Origin: Duodenibacillus sp964509205
GTDB lineage: Bacteria > Pseudomonadota > Gammaproteobacteria > Burkholderiales > Burkholderiaceae_F
Direction of reading: 5' to 3'
DNA length: 24,402 bases
NCBI GenBank assembly: GCA_964509205.1
Contig: CAZDVW010000023.1
Coordinates: forward strand, 1 to 24,402
The position numbers and the translations under genes were made by a program. Every line of letters begins with the position of its first letter. The first letter of the stretch is position 1. This document shows, in pieces, positions 17,245-24,231 of the stretch. The notes under the pieces are model-generated. The model ran no database searches and was not told the origin of the DNA. It saw only the letters and a program-made list of their open reading frames with translations.

Positions 17245-17304
17245 CACAAAATACACTCGGCGACTGGTTCCCGAGTGTGCGTGCGATTGCGCAGTGGGCA
17301 GGAG
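17245..17304 (+). repeat. 60-bp repeat copy A (QNTLGDWFPSVRAIAQWAG)
   Basis: Identical to copy B over 59 of 60 bases (one A/T difference at 17252). It encodes SQNTLGDWFPSVRAIAQWAG and diverges from B right after GGCAGGAG, where it continues DKTAGSW. It contains CACTCGG and CCGAGTG as a 7-bp inverted repeat with a 10-base loop. It lies 60 bp past the glnE stop, in the same frame as copy B. Confidence 0.9.
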
Positions 17305-17493
17305 ATAAAACTGCGGGTTCCTGGGTTATTACGGCGTATGTAAATCAACGGCGTGTAGAGAAGACCTCGGACTCTCAATCCAATATGGTCGCGACTGAGA
17401 CTCAGGAGAGCGGTGGATTAACGCTCTCGCCCGAGGCAAGTCATAGCCTAAATCAAAGCACAGAAAGTTTCCAAAAAGATATTAGCTCCGTAT

Positions 17494-17553
17494 CACAAAA
17501 AACACTCGGCGACTGGTTCCCGAGTGTGCGTGCGATTGCGCAGTGGGCAGGAG
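17494..17553 (+). repeat. 60-bp repeat copy B (QKTLGDWFPSVRAIAQWAG)
   Basis: Starts exactly 249 bp after copy A (83 codons, same frame). It carries the same CACTCGG/CCGAGTG hairpin. Downstream it runs straight into ANRSTFLHETGH, so it may represent the native context of the segment. The 189 bases between A and B are unlike the repeats. Confidence 0.9.
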
Positions 17554-18050
17554 CCAACCGTTCGACATTCCTCCACGAAACGGGGCACATGTTCCTTGAC
17601 ATGCGTGTGCGGATTGCCCGCGACCTGGCGGTAAAGCGAGCATCGGGAGCCGAACTCACGCAAGGCGAGAAGCACCTGCTGGAGACAGCAGAATTGACGA
17701 TGAAGTGGCTCGGCACAGACCTGGAGAGTTTTGCCAACATGACAACTGACCAACAGCGTCCGATGCACGAGAAGTTTGCTCGGACGTATGAGGCCTACAT
17801 CATGGAGGGACACGCTCCGAGTTCGGCATTGACGAAACTCTTTCGCTCGTTCTCCAATTGGCTCGTGGGTGTTTATTGAGCCGTGGCCAATATCCCTGAA
17901 GCCGAGATCAATCCCGAAGTACGAGAACTCTTTGACAGTTTGCTTGTGGCCTCGACGGAAGTGGAAGCGGCACGTCAACGACGTGCGCAGTTCGAGCGAT
18001 ACAACGATCCGATTGAATCCGGCAACGGATGCTACCGCCCAGGGTTCTGA

Positions 18051-18309
18051 CAAAAGCGGTGCTACGCAATCCAGACCTACACGAACCCGTCCCGGATTGG
18101 GAGCCGTTGCAACTGATTCGCTGACCATTTTAGAGCAATCGGTACTTACAAGTAAAGCGCTACGTCAAATTGGCTTAGAAAGGAAGCTGTTTAGTCCGAT
18201 ACAGCCGAGGCACTTACCCCAAGGCACTATCGGCGACTGGTTCCCAAGTGTGCGTGCAATTGCGCAGTGGGCAGGAGCCAATCGCTCCACATCTCGAGGC
18301 ACTGGCTAG
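18051..18309 (+). pseudogene. Second decayed fragment carrying repeat C
   Basis: About 170 bases of unrecognised coding-like sequence (ATDSLTILEQSVLTSKAL, RQIGLERKLFSPIQP) in a different frame from the HETGH remnant. It leads into repeat C and then stops at TAG 18307-18309 after ANRSTSRGTG. That stop overlaps the prlC stop codon on the other strand by two bases. No start signal and no recognisable domain beyond the repeat. It is most simply another broken copy of the same kind of gene. Confidence 0.5.
18225..18291 (+). repeat. Divergent repeat copy C (GTIGDWFPSVRAIAQWAG)
   Basis: Encodes TIGDWFPSVRAIAQWAG followed by ANRST, the same peptide as copy B. Over the 20 codons from GGC GAC to ACA it differs from B at five bases, all third positions and all synonymous (CCG/CCA, GCG/GCA, AAC/AAT, CGT/CGC, TCG/TCC). 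The hairpin arms seen in A and B are not kept in C (ACTATCGG and CCAAGTG). Confidence 0.85.
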
Positions 18310-20333
18310 AGCGGATCGGCAAGTCCCGAGTGGCGCATGAGCGCATCAATTTTCGGAGCCCGACCGCGGAAGGCCTTGAAACTATCAATCGCATCGCGTG
18401 TGCCGCCGACGGCCAGAACTTCGTTGAGCCAGCGCTGTGCGGTCTCTTTGTCAAAAAGTCCGTTTTCTTCGAAAGCGGAAAAGGCGTCTGCCGAAAGCAC
18501 TTCAGCCCACTTGTAACTGTAGTAGCCCGCGCTGTAGCCTCCGGCAAAGATGTGTGAAAAGCTTTCGCCGAAACGGTCATACGGCATGCAGTCTGTGACG
18601 GAAACTTCCGAACGAACTTCGCTCAAGACCTTTTGGAAGTCCGGAATCTTTTCTGTGTGAATTCGCATATCGAAAAGAGCAAATTCGAGTTGTCTCAGGC
18701 AGAAAAGGCCGGACTGAAAATTCTTTGCCGCAAGCATTTTTTCGTAGAGAGCCCGCGGAAGTTTTTCTCCGGATCCTCTCTTTTCAGAAATCGATTCGAG
18801 TGTTTCGAAGTTCCACGTCCAGTTTTCCATAAATTGGCTGGGCATTTCGACGGCATCCCACTCAACGCCGTTGATTCCGGATAGGTCCGCAACGTCAACG
18901 CGCGTAAGCATGTGCTGCAGGCCGTGTCCGAATTCGTGAAAGATGGTCGAGACCTCATCGTGCGTCAGGTAGGAGGGTTCATCGCCGATCGGAGGCGTGG
19001 AATTGCAGACAAGGTAGGCAACCGGCGTAATCAAACTTGCGTCCGGGAGTTTTTCCCGATCTCGGGCGCTGTCCATCCAAGCACCGCCTCGCTTCCCGGA
19101 ACGCGCATAAAGATCCGTGTAAAAGCGCGCAATTAAGTTTCCTTCGGCGTCTTTGACGTGGTAAAAACGAACGTCCGGATGCCAAACTGGGGCGTGAGCC
19201 GGTTCGATCCGAATCGCGAAAAGACGCTCAGCCAATTCAAATAGCCCCGAAAGAACTTTGGGAAGCGGAAAATAGTCACGGACTTCTTCAGCGTTAAAGC
19301 AGTAACGCGACTCACGAAGTTTTTCAGAAGCGTAGTTGCGATCCCAGGGGAAAAGAGGCGAAAGCTTCAGTTTTTCTGAAGCAAAGTCTTCCAGTTCTTT
19401 TTTGTCGCGCAGGCCGTACGGACGGGCACGGTCAGCCATGTCTTTCAAAAAGGCGATGACGGCTTGCGGGCTTTCCGCCATTTTTGTCGCCAAAGAAACT
19501 TCCGCATAATTGGCAAATCCGAGAAGGGAGGCTTCTTCCTCGCGCAACGTCAAGAGTTTCCGAATAATGGGTGCGTTATTGCGTTCTTTGGGTCCTAAAT
19601 CCGAGGCGCGCGTTGAATAGGCTTTATGCAGTTCGGCGCGCAGTTCCCGATCGTCGGCATACCTTAATATTGGCAGGTAGTTTGGAAGAGTCAGTCCGAT
19701 CCGATATCCTGTTTTCCCGGCGTCTGCCGCCTGTTTTTGATAAAGCTTCAAAACACTTTCAGGAATTCCCGAAAGCCGAGAATCATCAGGCAGATCCAGT
19801 GCGAATGCATCGGTAGCATCCAGCAAGTTTTGACTAAAACGCTGCGAGAGTTGCGCCTCTTCCTGAGCGATCGCCTTCAGGCGCGCTTTTTTCTCCGGGG
19901 GCAGTTCTGCGCCGCTTAAACGAAAATCGCGGATGGCTTGTTTGACAACGCGTTGTTTCTGCGCATCGAGTGCAGAAAAATCATCGCTTTGTTCGATGGC
20001 CTTGTATTTGGCGAATAACTTTTCATTCTGCGAAAGGTTGACGGCAAGCAGAGTAACAGCTTCAATGTTGTTCTCGTAAGCCTCTCTCCAGGCTTTTGAA
20101 TCCGTCACTCCCATGAGATGGGTGACCGCACCCCAAGCGCGCTGCATGCGTGCATGAACGCGGTGCAGGGGCTCAACGACGCTTTCCCACGTTGCGGGAG
20201 TTTCCTCGCGTGTGACCTGTTCCAGTGTTGTTTCCACATCGTGCAGTAAAACGCGGACGGCTTCGTTGACGCAGGACGCATTGATGAGACCAAAATCAAG
20301 GAGATCGCCTTGATCGATTAAAGGATTTGTCAT
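18306..20333 (-). CDS. prlC: Oligopeptidase A (M3 zinc metallopeptidase)
   Basis: 675 aa (E. coli OpdA/PrlC 680). Cytosolic zinc peptidase that degrades short peptides, including cleaved signal peptides. The zinc site HEFGH lies near residue 466 in STIFHEFGHGLQHML, with the downstream acidic ligand in NGVEWDAVEMPSQFMENW. The C-terminal catalytic lobe has FGESFSHIFAGGYSAGYYSYKWAEVLSAD. No damage. It converges with glnE, and its stop codon abuts the phage-like remnant. The ATG lacks a clear Shine-Dalgarno. Confidence 0.96.
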   Translation of the reverse strand: MTNPLIDQGDLLDFGLINASCVNEAVRVLLHDVETTLEQVTREETPATWESVVEPLHRVHARMQRAWGAVTHLMGVTDSKAWREAYENNIEAVTLLAVNLSQNEKLFAKYKAIEQSDDFSALDAQKQRVVKQAIRDFRLSGAELPPEKKARLKAIAQEEAQLSQRFSQNLLDATDAFALDLPDDSRLSGIPESVLKLYQKQAADAGKTGYRIGLTLPNYLPILRYADDRELRAELHKAYSTRASDLGPKERNNAPIIRKLLTLREEEASLLGFANYAEVSLATKMAESPQAVIAFLKDMADRARPYGLRDKKELEDFASEKLKLSPLFPWDRNYASEKLRESRYCFNAEEVRDYFPLPKVLSGLFELAERLFAIRIEPAHAPVWHPDVRFYHVKDAEGNLIARFYTDLYARSGKRGGAWMDSARDREKLPDASLITPVAYLVCNSTPPIGDEPSYLTHDEVSTIFHEFGHGLQHMLTRVDVADLSGINGVEWDAVEMPSQFMENWTWNFETLESISEKRGSGEKLPRALYEKMLAAKNFQSGLFCLRQLEFALFDMRIHTEKIPDFQKVLSEVRSEVSVTDCMPYDRFGESFSHIFAGGYSAGYYSYKWAEVLSADAFSAFEENGLFDKETAQRWLNEVLAVGGTRDAIDSFKAFRGRAPKIDALMRHSGLADPL

Positions 20334-20424
20334 AGTTCAATTGATTCAAAGTCGGCTGTAACGGTAAAACTTTCAGGAGCAAAAGTTTAGCGTGGAAGTG
20401 CGTCAAAATTTGTATGGAGCCCTG

Positions 20425-20441
20425 AGTTCATTTTGTGAACT
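20425..20441. promoter_or_regulatory. Operator-like inverted repeat AGTTCA-n5-TGAACT
   Basis: Perfect 6-bp arms with a TTTTG centre, about 90 bp upstream of prlC in the divergent region. The form suits a dimeric repressor, but six-base arms can arise by chance and no regulator is identified. Confidence 0.3.
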
Positions 20442-20617
20442 TGATCCTTAAAAGGGAGTATCAATTTCGTTTGAGAAACGAATCGAACCGTTTCTTGAAG
20501 AGACGAAAAGAGCTGTTGAGAAATCAGATTCGCTAGTGAGACCGCATAACACCCTCTTTAAACGGGCGAAGGTAGCTCAAAACTCTATGTTTCTCCGTTG
20601 CATTGCCGCCACGTTTG

Positions 20618-20674
20618 CCCAATGCTCATATCACCTGCCAGTCACAACACTGGTGGTGTGACGTGAGTATTGGG
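20618..20674. other. Long imperfect hairpin upstream of the autotransporter
   Basis: Outer arms CCCAATGCTCA (20618-20628) and TGAGTATTGGG (20664-20674) match at 10 of 11 positions, and the odd pair is a G-U wobble in RNA. Inside are CACC/GGTG (20632-20635 with 20655-20658) and CCAGT/ACTGG (20638-20642 with 20649-20653), closing on a CACAAC loop. About 20 paired bases in 57. No T-run follows on either strand, so it is not a standard terminator. Confidence 0.5.
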
Positions 20675-20777
20675 GTAGAATGCATGCAGGGAGTAGGGAT
20701 ATCCTGTTGTTTCGTCACGAGTTCGGTCAGGGGAGATTGGGACTTTTTGGATGGAATAATCTGTTCGGAAAAGAAAG

Positions 20778-23700
20778 ATGAAATATCATCGTAGTTCTCC
20801 CCCCCCCCCCACCCCCCCCCCCCTCCACCCCCCCCCCTCCCCCCCACCNNNNNNNNNNGGGGATTGGGGCTTTTTTGATGGAAAAACCTTTTTGGGAAAA
20901 AAAAAGGAAAAATTATCTGTGGTCCCCCCCCCCCCCCCCCCCTTACTCACACCGCATTTTACGACCACTTCTAAATCTCTAATTTCTTCGAGAAACAGAG
21001 AAGTTTCCAAACACCAAAGGACTTTTCGTTCTTCTCGAACGCTGTTTGCGTCAGCACTGATCAGCGCATTTCTTCCCCTTTCGGCTGCCTGGTCTCAAGC
21101 CCCCATCATCAGTTGTGACGGTGCAACAGGAAACTGCAAGATTTTTACGGGTGACACGTCCACGTTGTCGCGTATACATTACTTCGGATGGAACTCGTAC
21201 GGCAGAGCTTCTAGTGCTCTTAAATCCTTCGGTTACACCACAGGTGGCGCAGTGTCCGGCAATACCGTCATTGTTAAAGCCAGCGGCATTGAGAAAATCA
21301 TTCGCGGAGCCGTTGCTAGAACAGCGGCGGAGATGAAGAACAACCGCGTCATTATTGCATTGGATGAAGACACCAATTTATTAGGAGCTACTGCTGATAG
21401 TCAGGGGGAGGGTAGTCAAGCAGGGGGATTTATTTGTGCCGCGGCGGCTTGGGAAGGAAGCGGCAGCACGATGACCATGTCCGGCAACGAAGTTTACATA
21501 ACGGGCGGGACGGTTTCAGGCGGATCGGTTATTGGTGCAAATTTCAATCATGACGGAGATTCGTACGGTGGGTCTTACGACCTTGAAAAGACAATTTTTT
21601 CTAAAAATACTGTGACGTTTGAGGAAACGACGTTCAATATAAGAGGTTCGGATTACACCCTCATTGCAGGAGCGTCGGAGGCCTGGACTAACTCAGAGAA
21701 CGATGCCATTACGTTCGAAGAAAATGAGGTACGTATTTTAAATTCAACCGTCAGCGCTAGCGAGATTGCGGCATCAATCGTATATTCTTTGCCTTGGTCG
21801 GGAGAGATGGTCGCAACAGGCAATAAAGTAACTATTTCTGACTCAAAGGTAAATGTTGTCGCTCATCATGATGGTGGCGGGGTTTATGCAGGGATAGCCT
21901 ACAGTCTCGATGGAGACGGAGAAAAAGACATTGCCAGCGGCAATACCGTTGAAATCAGCGACAGCCAAATTTTTTGGACGGCCGATGCTGATGGAAGTTT
22001 CTACTCTTTATCAAGCGTAACCGGAGGCGGATCCGATTCCAACGGAGGCAAGATCCGAGAAAATGGCGTTACGCTGACCAATGTGACGTTGGATGCCAAA
22101 CTTGCCGATGGTTCATATTCACCAACGAGCGGTCTGACCATTTATGGCGCAAGATTTAACGGAACCACAAATGATGTCGTCACAAATTCCGAGATGTCGG
22201 GAAATTGGCTGCGGATTTTAGGTGAGAGCAATTTGGACGGCGTAAAAGGTCTGTATGGCGTGTTCGAGGGCATGACCGGTGCAGTGGCAAAAGATAATCG
22301 GGTTGAAATTTTGGGAAACAGTGAGGATTCCCTCGTTTCGTTTAACAGTGCTTTGGATTTGGGTATGTCTGTTATGGGTGCCTATCCGTCCAGAGGAACG
22401 GCGCAGGCCAATCAGGTGACGATTCAATACGCTTCTTTGGGAGACAAGACGAACAATCAACGTTCTCTGATTGCCGGCGGATATGTGTTGCTTGGGTCAG
22501 GAGATTCGAAGGACAATGCCGTTACGATCAGCCATTCGATTATCGATAACGCTCGCGTGATAGGCGGGTTTTCTGCGGGCGGATCGGCGACCGGCAATAT
22601 CGTAACCATCGGTGAGTCCGTTGTTTCTTCGAATTCCGAAAAACTCATCCTGAGCGGATTGCTCGGCGGCTGGGCCGGAACAAGCGCTTCAGGCATTGTG
22701 CAACAGTATGATGTTGTGCAGCAGTATGCGTCTGCTTTTAAGGGCAATACGCTGAATTTGCATTCGCACGTTCAGACGGACGTTTTGAGCGGCTTCCAAA
22801 ATTACAATTTCTTCGTTACGGCAGGGGACGTCAACAGCGGAACGGCTTTAATCACGACGACGGATGCAGAGCGCGGCGTCTTGTTGGCCTCGTCTGATGA
22901 TGCTTCGCAAAAAACGCACATCAGCATCAACGGAACCGGTCTGAATGCTGCCAAAAATGATGAAATTGTCTTAATTTCCAGTGCCGCCGGTTTTGTTAAT
23001 CAGGAAGGAAATCTGTGGCAGGCCAAGGACAACGACAGTGATCTGACGGGACTGCAAACGGATTTGGATATCGTGACGCTCAGTTCGGTTGCTCGGCAAA
23101 CGAGAAGCGAAATCAAGGCGAGTGACTACGGACTGGAAATTCGCGACGTCGGAACGATTGCTGATCTGACGCAGAATCATGAGCAACAGTTGGTGGCTGT
23201 TCTCGGCAAGGCCGAAACCCGTTCCATGGTCAATGACCAGACAGACTCGTTGATGGAATCCTCATTAACGGCTCTTGCCACGGCATTTTCTGCAGATGAC
23301 CTTTTTGTTGACGCTGCACTGCGCAGTCACAACACACAACGAGAAGGCGTATTTGCTGCGACTCGCGCGGGTACCTATGAATACGACTCGAAGTCGAATC
23401 TAGAATCCACGATTGTCTCCGGACTGCTCGGGTTTTCTGCTCCGCTCGGTAAGTCCAATGTCGGTGCTTTCTTGGAGATGGGACACGCCTCTTACAAGTC
23501 GAATCTGAAGGCTTCATTGGGCGATGTCATCGGAAAGGGTTCTCACGATTATGCAGGCGGCGGATTCTTCGTGGATTATCCGTTGCCGGTCGAGGGCTTA
23601 CGGTTGACGAGCTACATTAAGGGCGGCGTTCTTGACAACGATTTCAGAGCGCATATTGCTGACATCAGCGCAAGCTACGATAAATTGACCGCCTATTGGG

Positions 23701-24152
23701 GCGCTCACTTAGGGACGCAGTATGACATTGATATGCCGAGCATCCGAACGCGGTTCTTCCTTTCGTACTTCTACGATGCGCGTGAGTCCGAAACCTACGA
23801 CATTATCGGTTCGGATCAAACGGCAGGGGCACACGTTAAAGCCGATTCGCTCAATGCTCACCGCATTCAGGTGGGAAGCTTAGTCGAATTCAAGATGCAC
23901 GAATTGTTGCGTCCGTACTTAGGGGTGACGTTCGAGCAAGTCATCAGCGCTAAGGCCAAGGGATCGGCAACAGACTACGCCGGCACGTTGCGGCTTAACT
24001 CAAGCGATCTTGAGGGAAGTACCGGAATTATGTCTGCCGGTTGGGTCTATCAGAACGAGTCTGGGTCGTTCGCCTGCGAATTTGGATTTAACGGTTACAT
24101 CGGAACACGCAACGGTGTAAGCGGCCAGTTGCAGGGTCTTTGGAAGTTCTGA
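20778..24152 (+). CDS. Autotransporter (type Va) with poly-C tract at the N-terminus; contains assembly gap
   Basis: Surface protein: a signal peptide (TLFASALISAFLPLSAAWSQA, about 21045-21100), a long Gly/Ser/Thr-rich passenger with repeating (S/G/D)N-x-V-x-I strands typical of a beta-helix (SGNTVIVKASG, SGNEVYITGG, TGNKVTISDS, SGNTVEISDS, DNAVTISHS, TGNIVTIGES), and a C-terminal ~270-aa beta-barrel (about 23335 on) ending LWKF with the terminal Phe used for outer-membrane insertion. Between the poly-C tract and the signal peptide the frame has no ATG, GTG or TTG, so the only reasonable start is ATG 20778 (MKYHRSS then Pro codons). The gene is therefore in frame only when the C count is right. 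The deposited sequence across 20799-20942 is unreliable (Ns and a corrupted duplicate), so the true protein is shorter than the conceptual 1124 aa. Confidence 0.85.
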   Translation: MKYHRSSPPPPTPPPLHPPPSPPXXXXGDWGFFDGKTFLGKKKEKLSVVPPPPPPLLTPHFTTTSKSLISSRNREVSKHQRTFRSSRTLFASALISAFLPLSAAWSQAPIISCDGATGNCKIFTGDTSTLSRIHYFGWNSYGRASSALKSFGYTTGGAVSGNTVIVKASGIEKIIRGAVARTAAEMKNNRVIIALDEDTNLLGATADSQGEGSQAGGFICAAAAWEGSGSTMTMSGNEVYITGGTVSGGSVIGANFNHDGDSYGGSYDLEKTIFSKNTVTFEETTFNIRGSDYTLIAGASEAWTNSENDAITFEENEVRILNSTVSASEIAASIVYSLPWSGEMVATGNKVTISDSKVNVVAHHDGGGVYAGIAYSLDGDGEKDIASGNTVEISDSQIFWTADADGSFYSLSSVTGGGSDSNGGKIRENGVTLTNVTLDAKLADGSYSPTSGLTIYGARFNGTTNDVVTNSEMSGNWLRILGESNLDGVKGLYGVFEGMTGAVAKDNRVEILGNSEDSLVSFNSALDLGMSVMGAYPSRGTAQANQVTIQYASLGDKTNNQRSLIAGGYVLLGSGDSKDNAVTISHSIIDNARVIGGFSAGGSATGNIVTIGESVVSSNSEKLILSGLLGGWAGTSASGIVQQYDVVQQYASAFKGNTLNLHSHVQTDVLSGFQNYNFFVTAGDVNSGTALITTTDAERGVLLASSDDASQKTHISINGTGLNAAKNDEIVLISSAAGFVNQEGNLWQAKDNDSDLTGLQTDLDIVTLSSVARQTRSEIKASDYGLEIRDVGTIADLTQNHEQQLVAVLGKAETRSMVNDQTDSLMESSLTALATAFSADDLFVDAALRSHNTQREGVFAATRAGTYEYDSKSNLESTIVSGLLGFSAPLGKSNVGAFLEMGHASYKSNLKASLGDVIGKGSHDYAGGGFFVDYPLPVEGLRLTSYIKGGVLDNDFRAHIADISASYDKLTAYWGAHLGTQYDIDMPSIRTRFFLSYFYDARESETYDIIGSDQTAGAHVKADSLNAHRIQVGSLVEFKMHELLRPYLGVTFEQVISAKAKGSATDYAGTLRLNSSDLEGSTGIMSAGWVYQNESGSFACEFGFNGYIGTRNGVSGQLQGLWKF
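20799..20848 (+). repeat. Poly-C tract, upstream side of the gap
   Basis: C12 then runs of C broken by single A or T, up to the Ns. The interruptions look like base-calling noise in a long homopolymer. It begins seven codons after ATG 20778. Confidence 0.8.
20849..20858. other. Assembly gap (10 N)
   Basis: Ten undetermined bases inside the poly-C tract. The count is probably a placeholder, not a measured length. Confidence 0.99.
20859..20923 (+). other. Error-rich duplicate of 20731-20798 (probable assembly artefact)
   Basis: Aligns with the bases just before the tract: GATTGGG-x-CTTTTT-x-GATGGAA is shared, as are GG and A-rich blocks in order, ending in C-run in both. Most differences turn a base into its neighbour and lengthen homopolymers, which is typical of low-quality read ends that have passed a homopolymer. 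It should not be treated as real coding sequence. Confidence 0.75.
20924..20942 (+). repeat. Poly-C tract (C19), downstream side of the gap
   Basis: An uninterrupted run of 19 C directly followed by TTACTCACACCG, the clean start of the sequence leading into the signal peptide. It is probably the same genomic tract as 20799-20848, seen from the other side. Confidence 0.85.
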
Positions 24153-24172
24153 TTTTTCATCATTCAAGAGTA

Positions 24173-24199
24173 AGAGGAGGGGCTTGCGCCCCCTCCTCT
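24173..24199 (+). terminator. Hairpin terminator after the autotransporter gene
   Basis: AGAGGAGGGG (24173-24182) and its perfect complement (24190-24199) form a GC-rich 10-bp stem with a 7-base loop, 21 bp past the stop codon. The T-run after it is poor (ATGCATCTCATTT), so termination may be partial. Confidence 0.65.
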
Positions 24200-24231
24200 A
24201 TGCATCTCATTTGACATAAGTGGAGAAATTC

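Larger units (their letters stand above)
17181..18050 (+). pseudogene. Remnant of phage-type large polyvalent protein (HETGH domain), interrupted by a stop
   Basis: Open from inside the glnE end to TGA at 17877-17879 (a TTG at 17181 could start it), then open again in the same frame to TGA at 18048. The block from ANRSTFLHETGHMFL (17554 on) through EKFARTYEAYIMEG, APSSALTKLFRSFSNWLVGVY, past the stop into AVANIPEAEINPEVRELF and LLVASTEVEAAR matches the layout of large polyvalent proteins of phages and conjugative elements (recognised from memory). The stop falls between VY and AV, where homologs usually carry another residue, so it is probably a CGA-to-TGA type change. DKTAGSWVITAY (17305 on) resembles the end of a nuclease domain often found upstream in such proteins, with low certainty. 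HETGH keeps the HExxH zinc-site pattern, but the fragment has no start region and is unlikely to be functional. Confidence 0.7.
20334..20777. other. 444-bp intergenic region before the autotransporter gene
   Basis: No supported gene. It contains the prlC upstream region, a 6-bp inverted repeat and a long imperfect hairpin (both listed separately), and the leader of the autotransporter gene, with GGAAAAG about 4-9 nt before ATG 20778. A weak -10-like TAATCT occurs at 20757, but without a convincing -35. Confidence 0.5.

Noticed and set aside
17181..17879. Functional 232-aa zinc metallopeptidase
   Set aside because: HETGH fits a zinc-site pattern, but the frame lacks a proper start, carries inserted repeats and stops in mid-domain.
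17245..18291. CRISPR-like array
   Set aside because: Only three copies, unequal spacing (189 and about 670 bases), peptide-level conservation and no cas genes.
20603..20794. 63-codon open frame on the plus strand before the autotransporter
   Set aside because: It covers the hairpin, has no ribosome site or known domain, and overlaps the real start in another frame.
20859..20923. Genuine tandem duplication of the autotransporter leader
   Set aside because: Differences are homopolymer-lengthening errors next to Ns and a C run, as expected from poor read ends.
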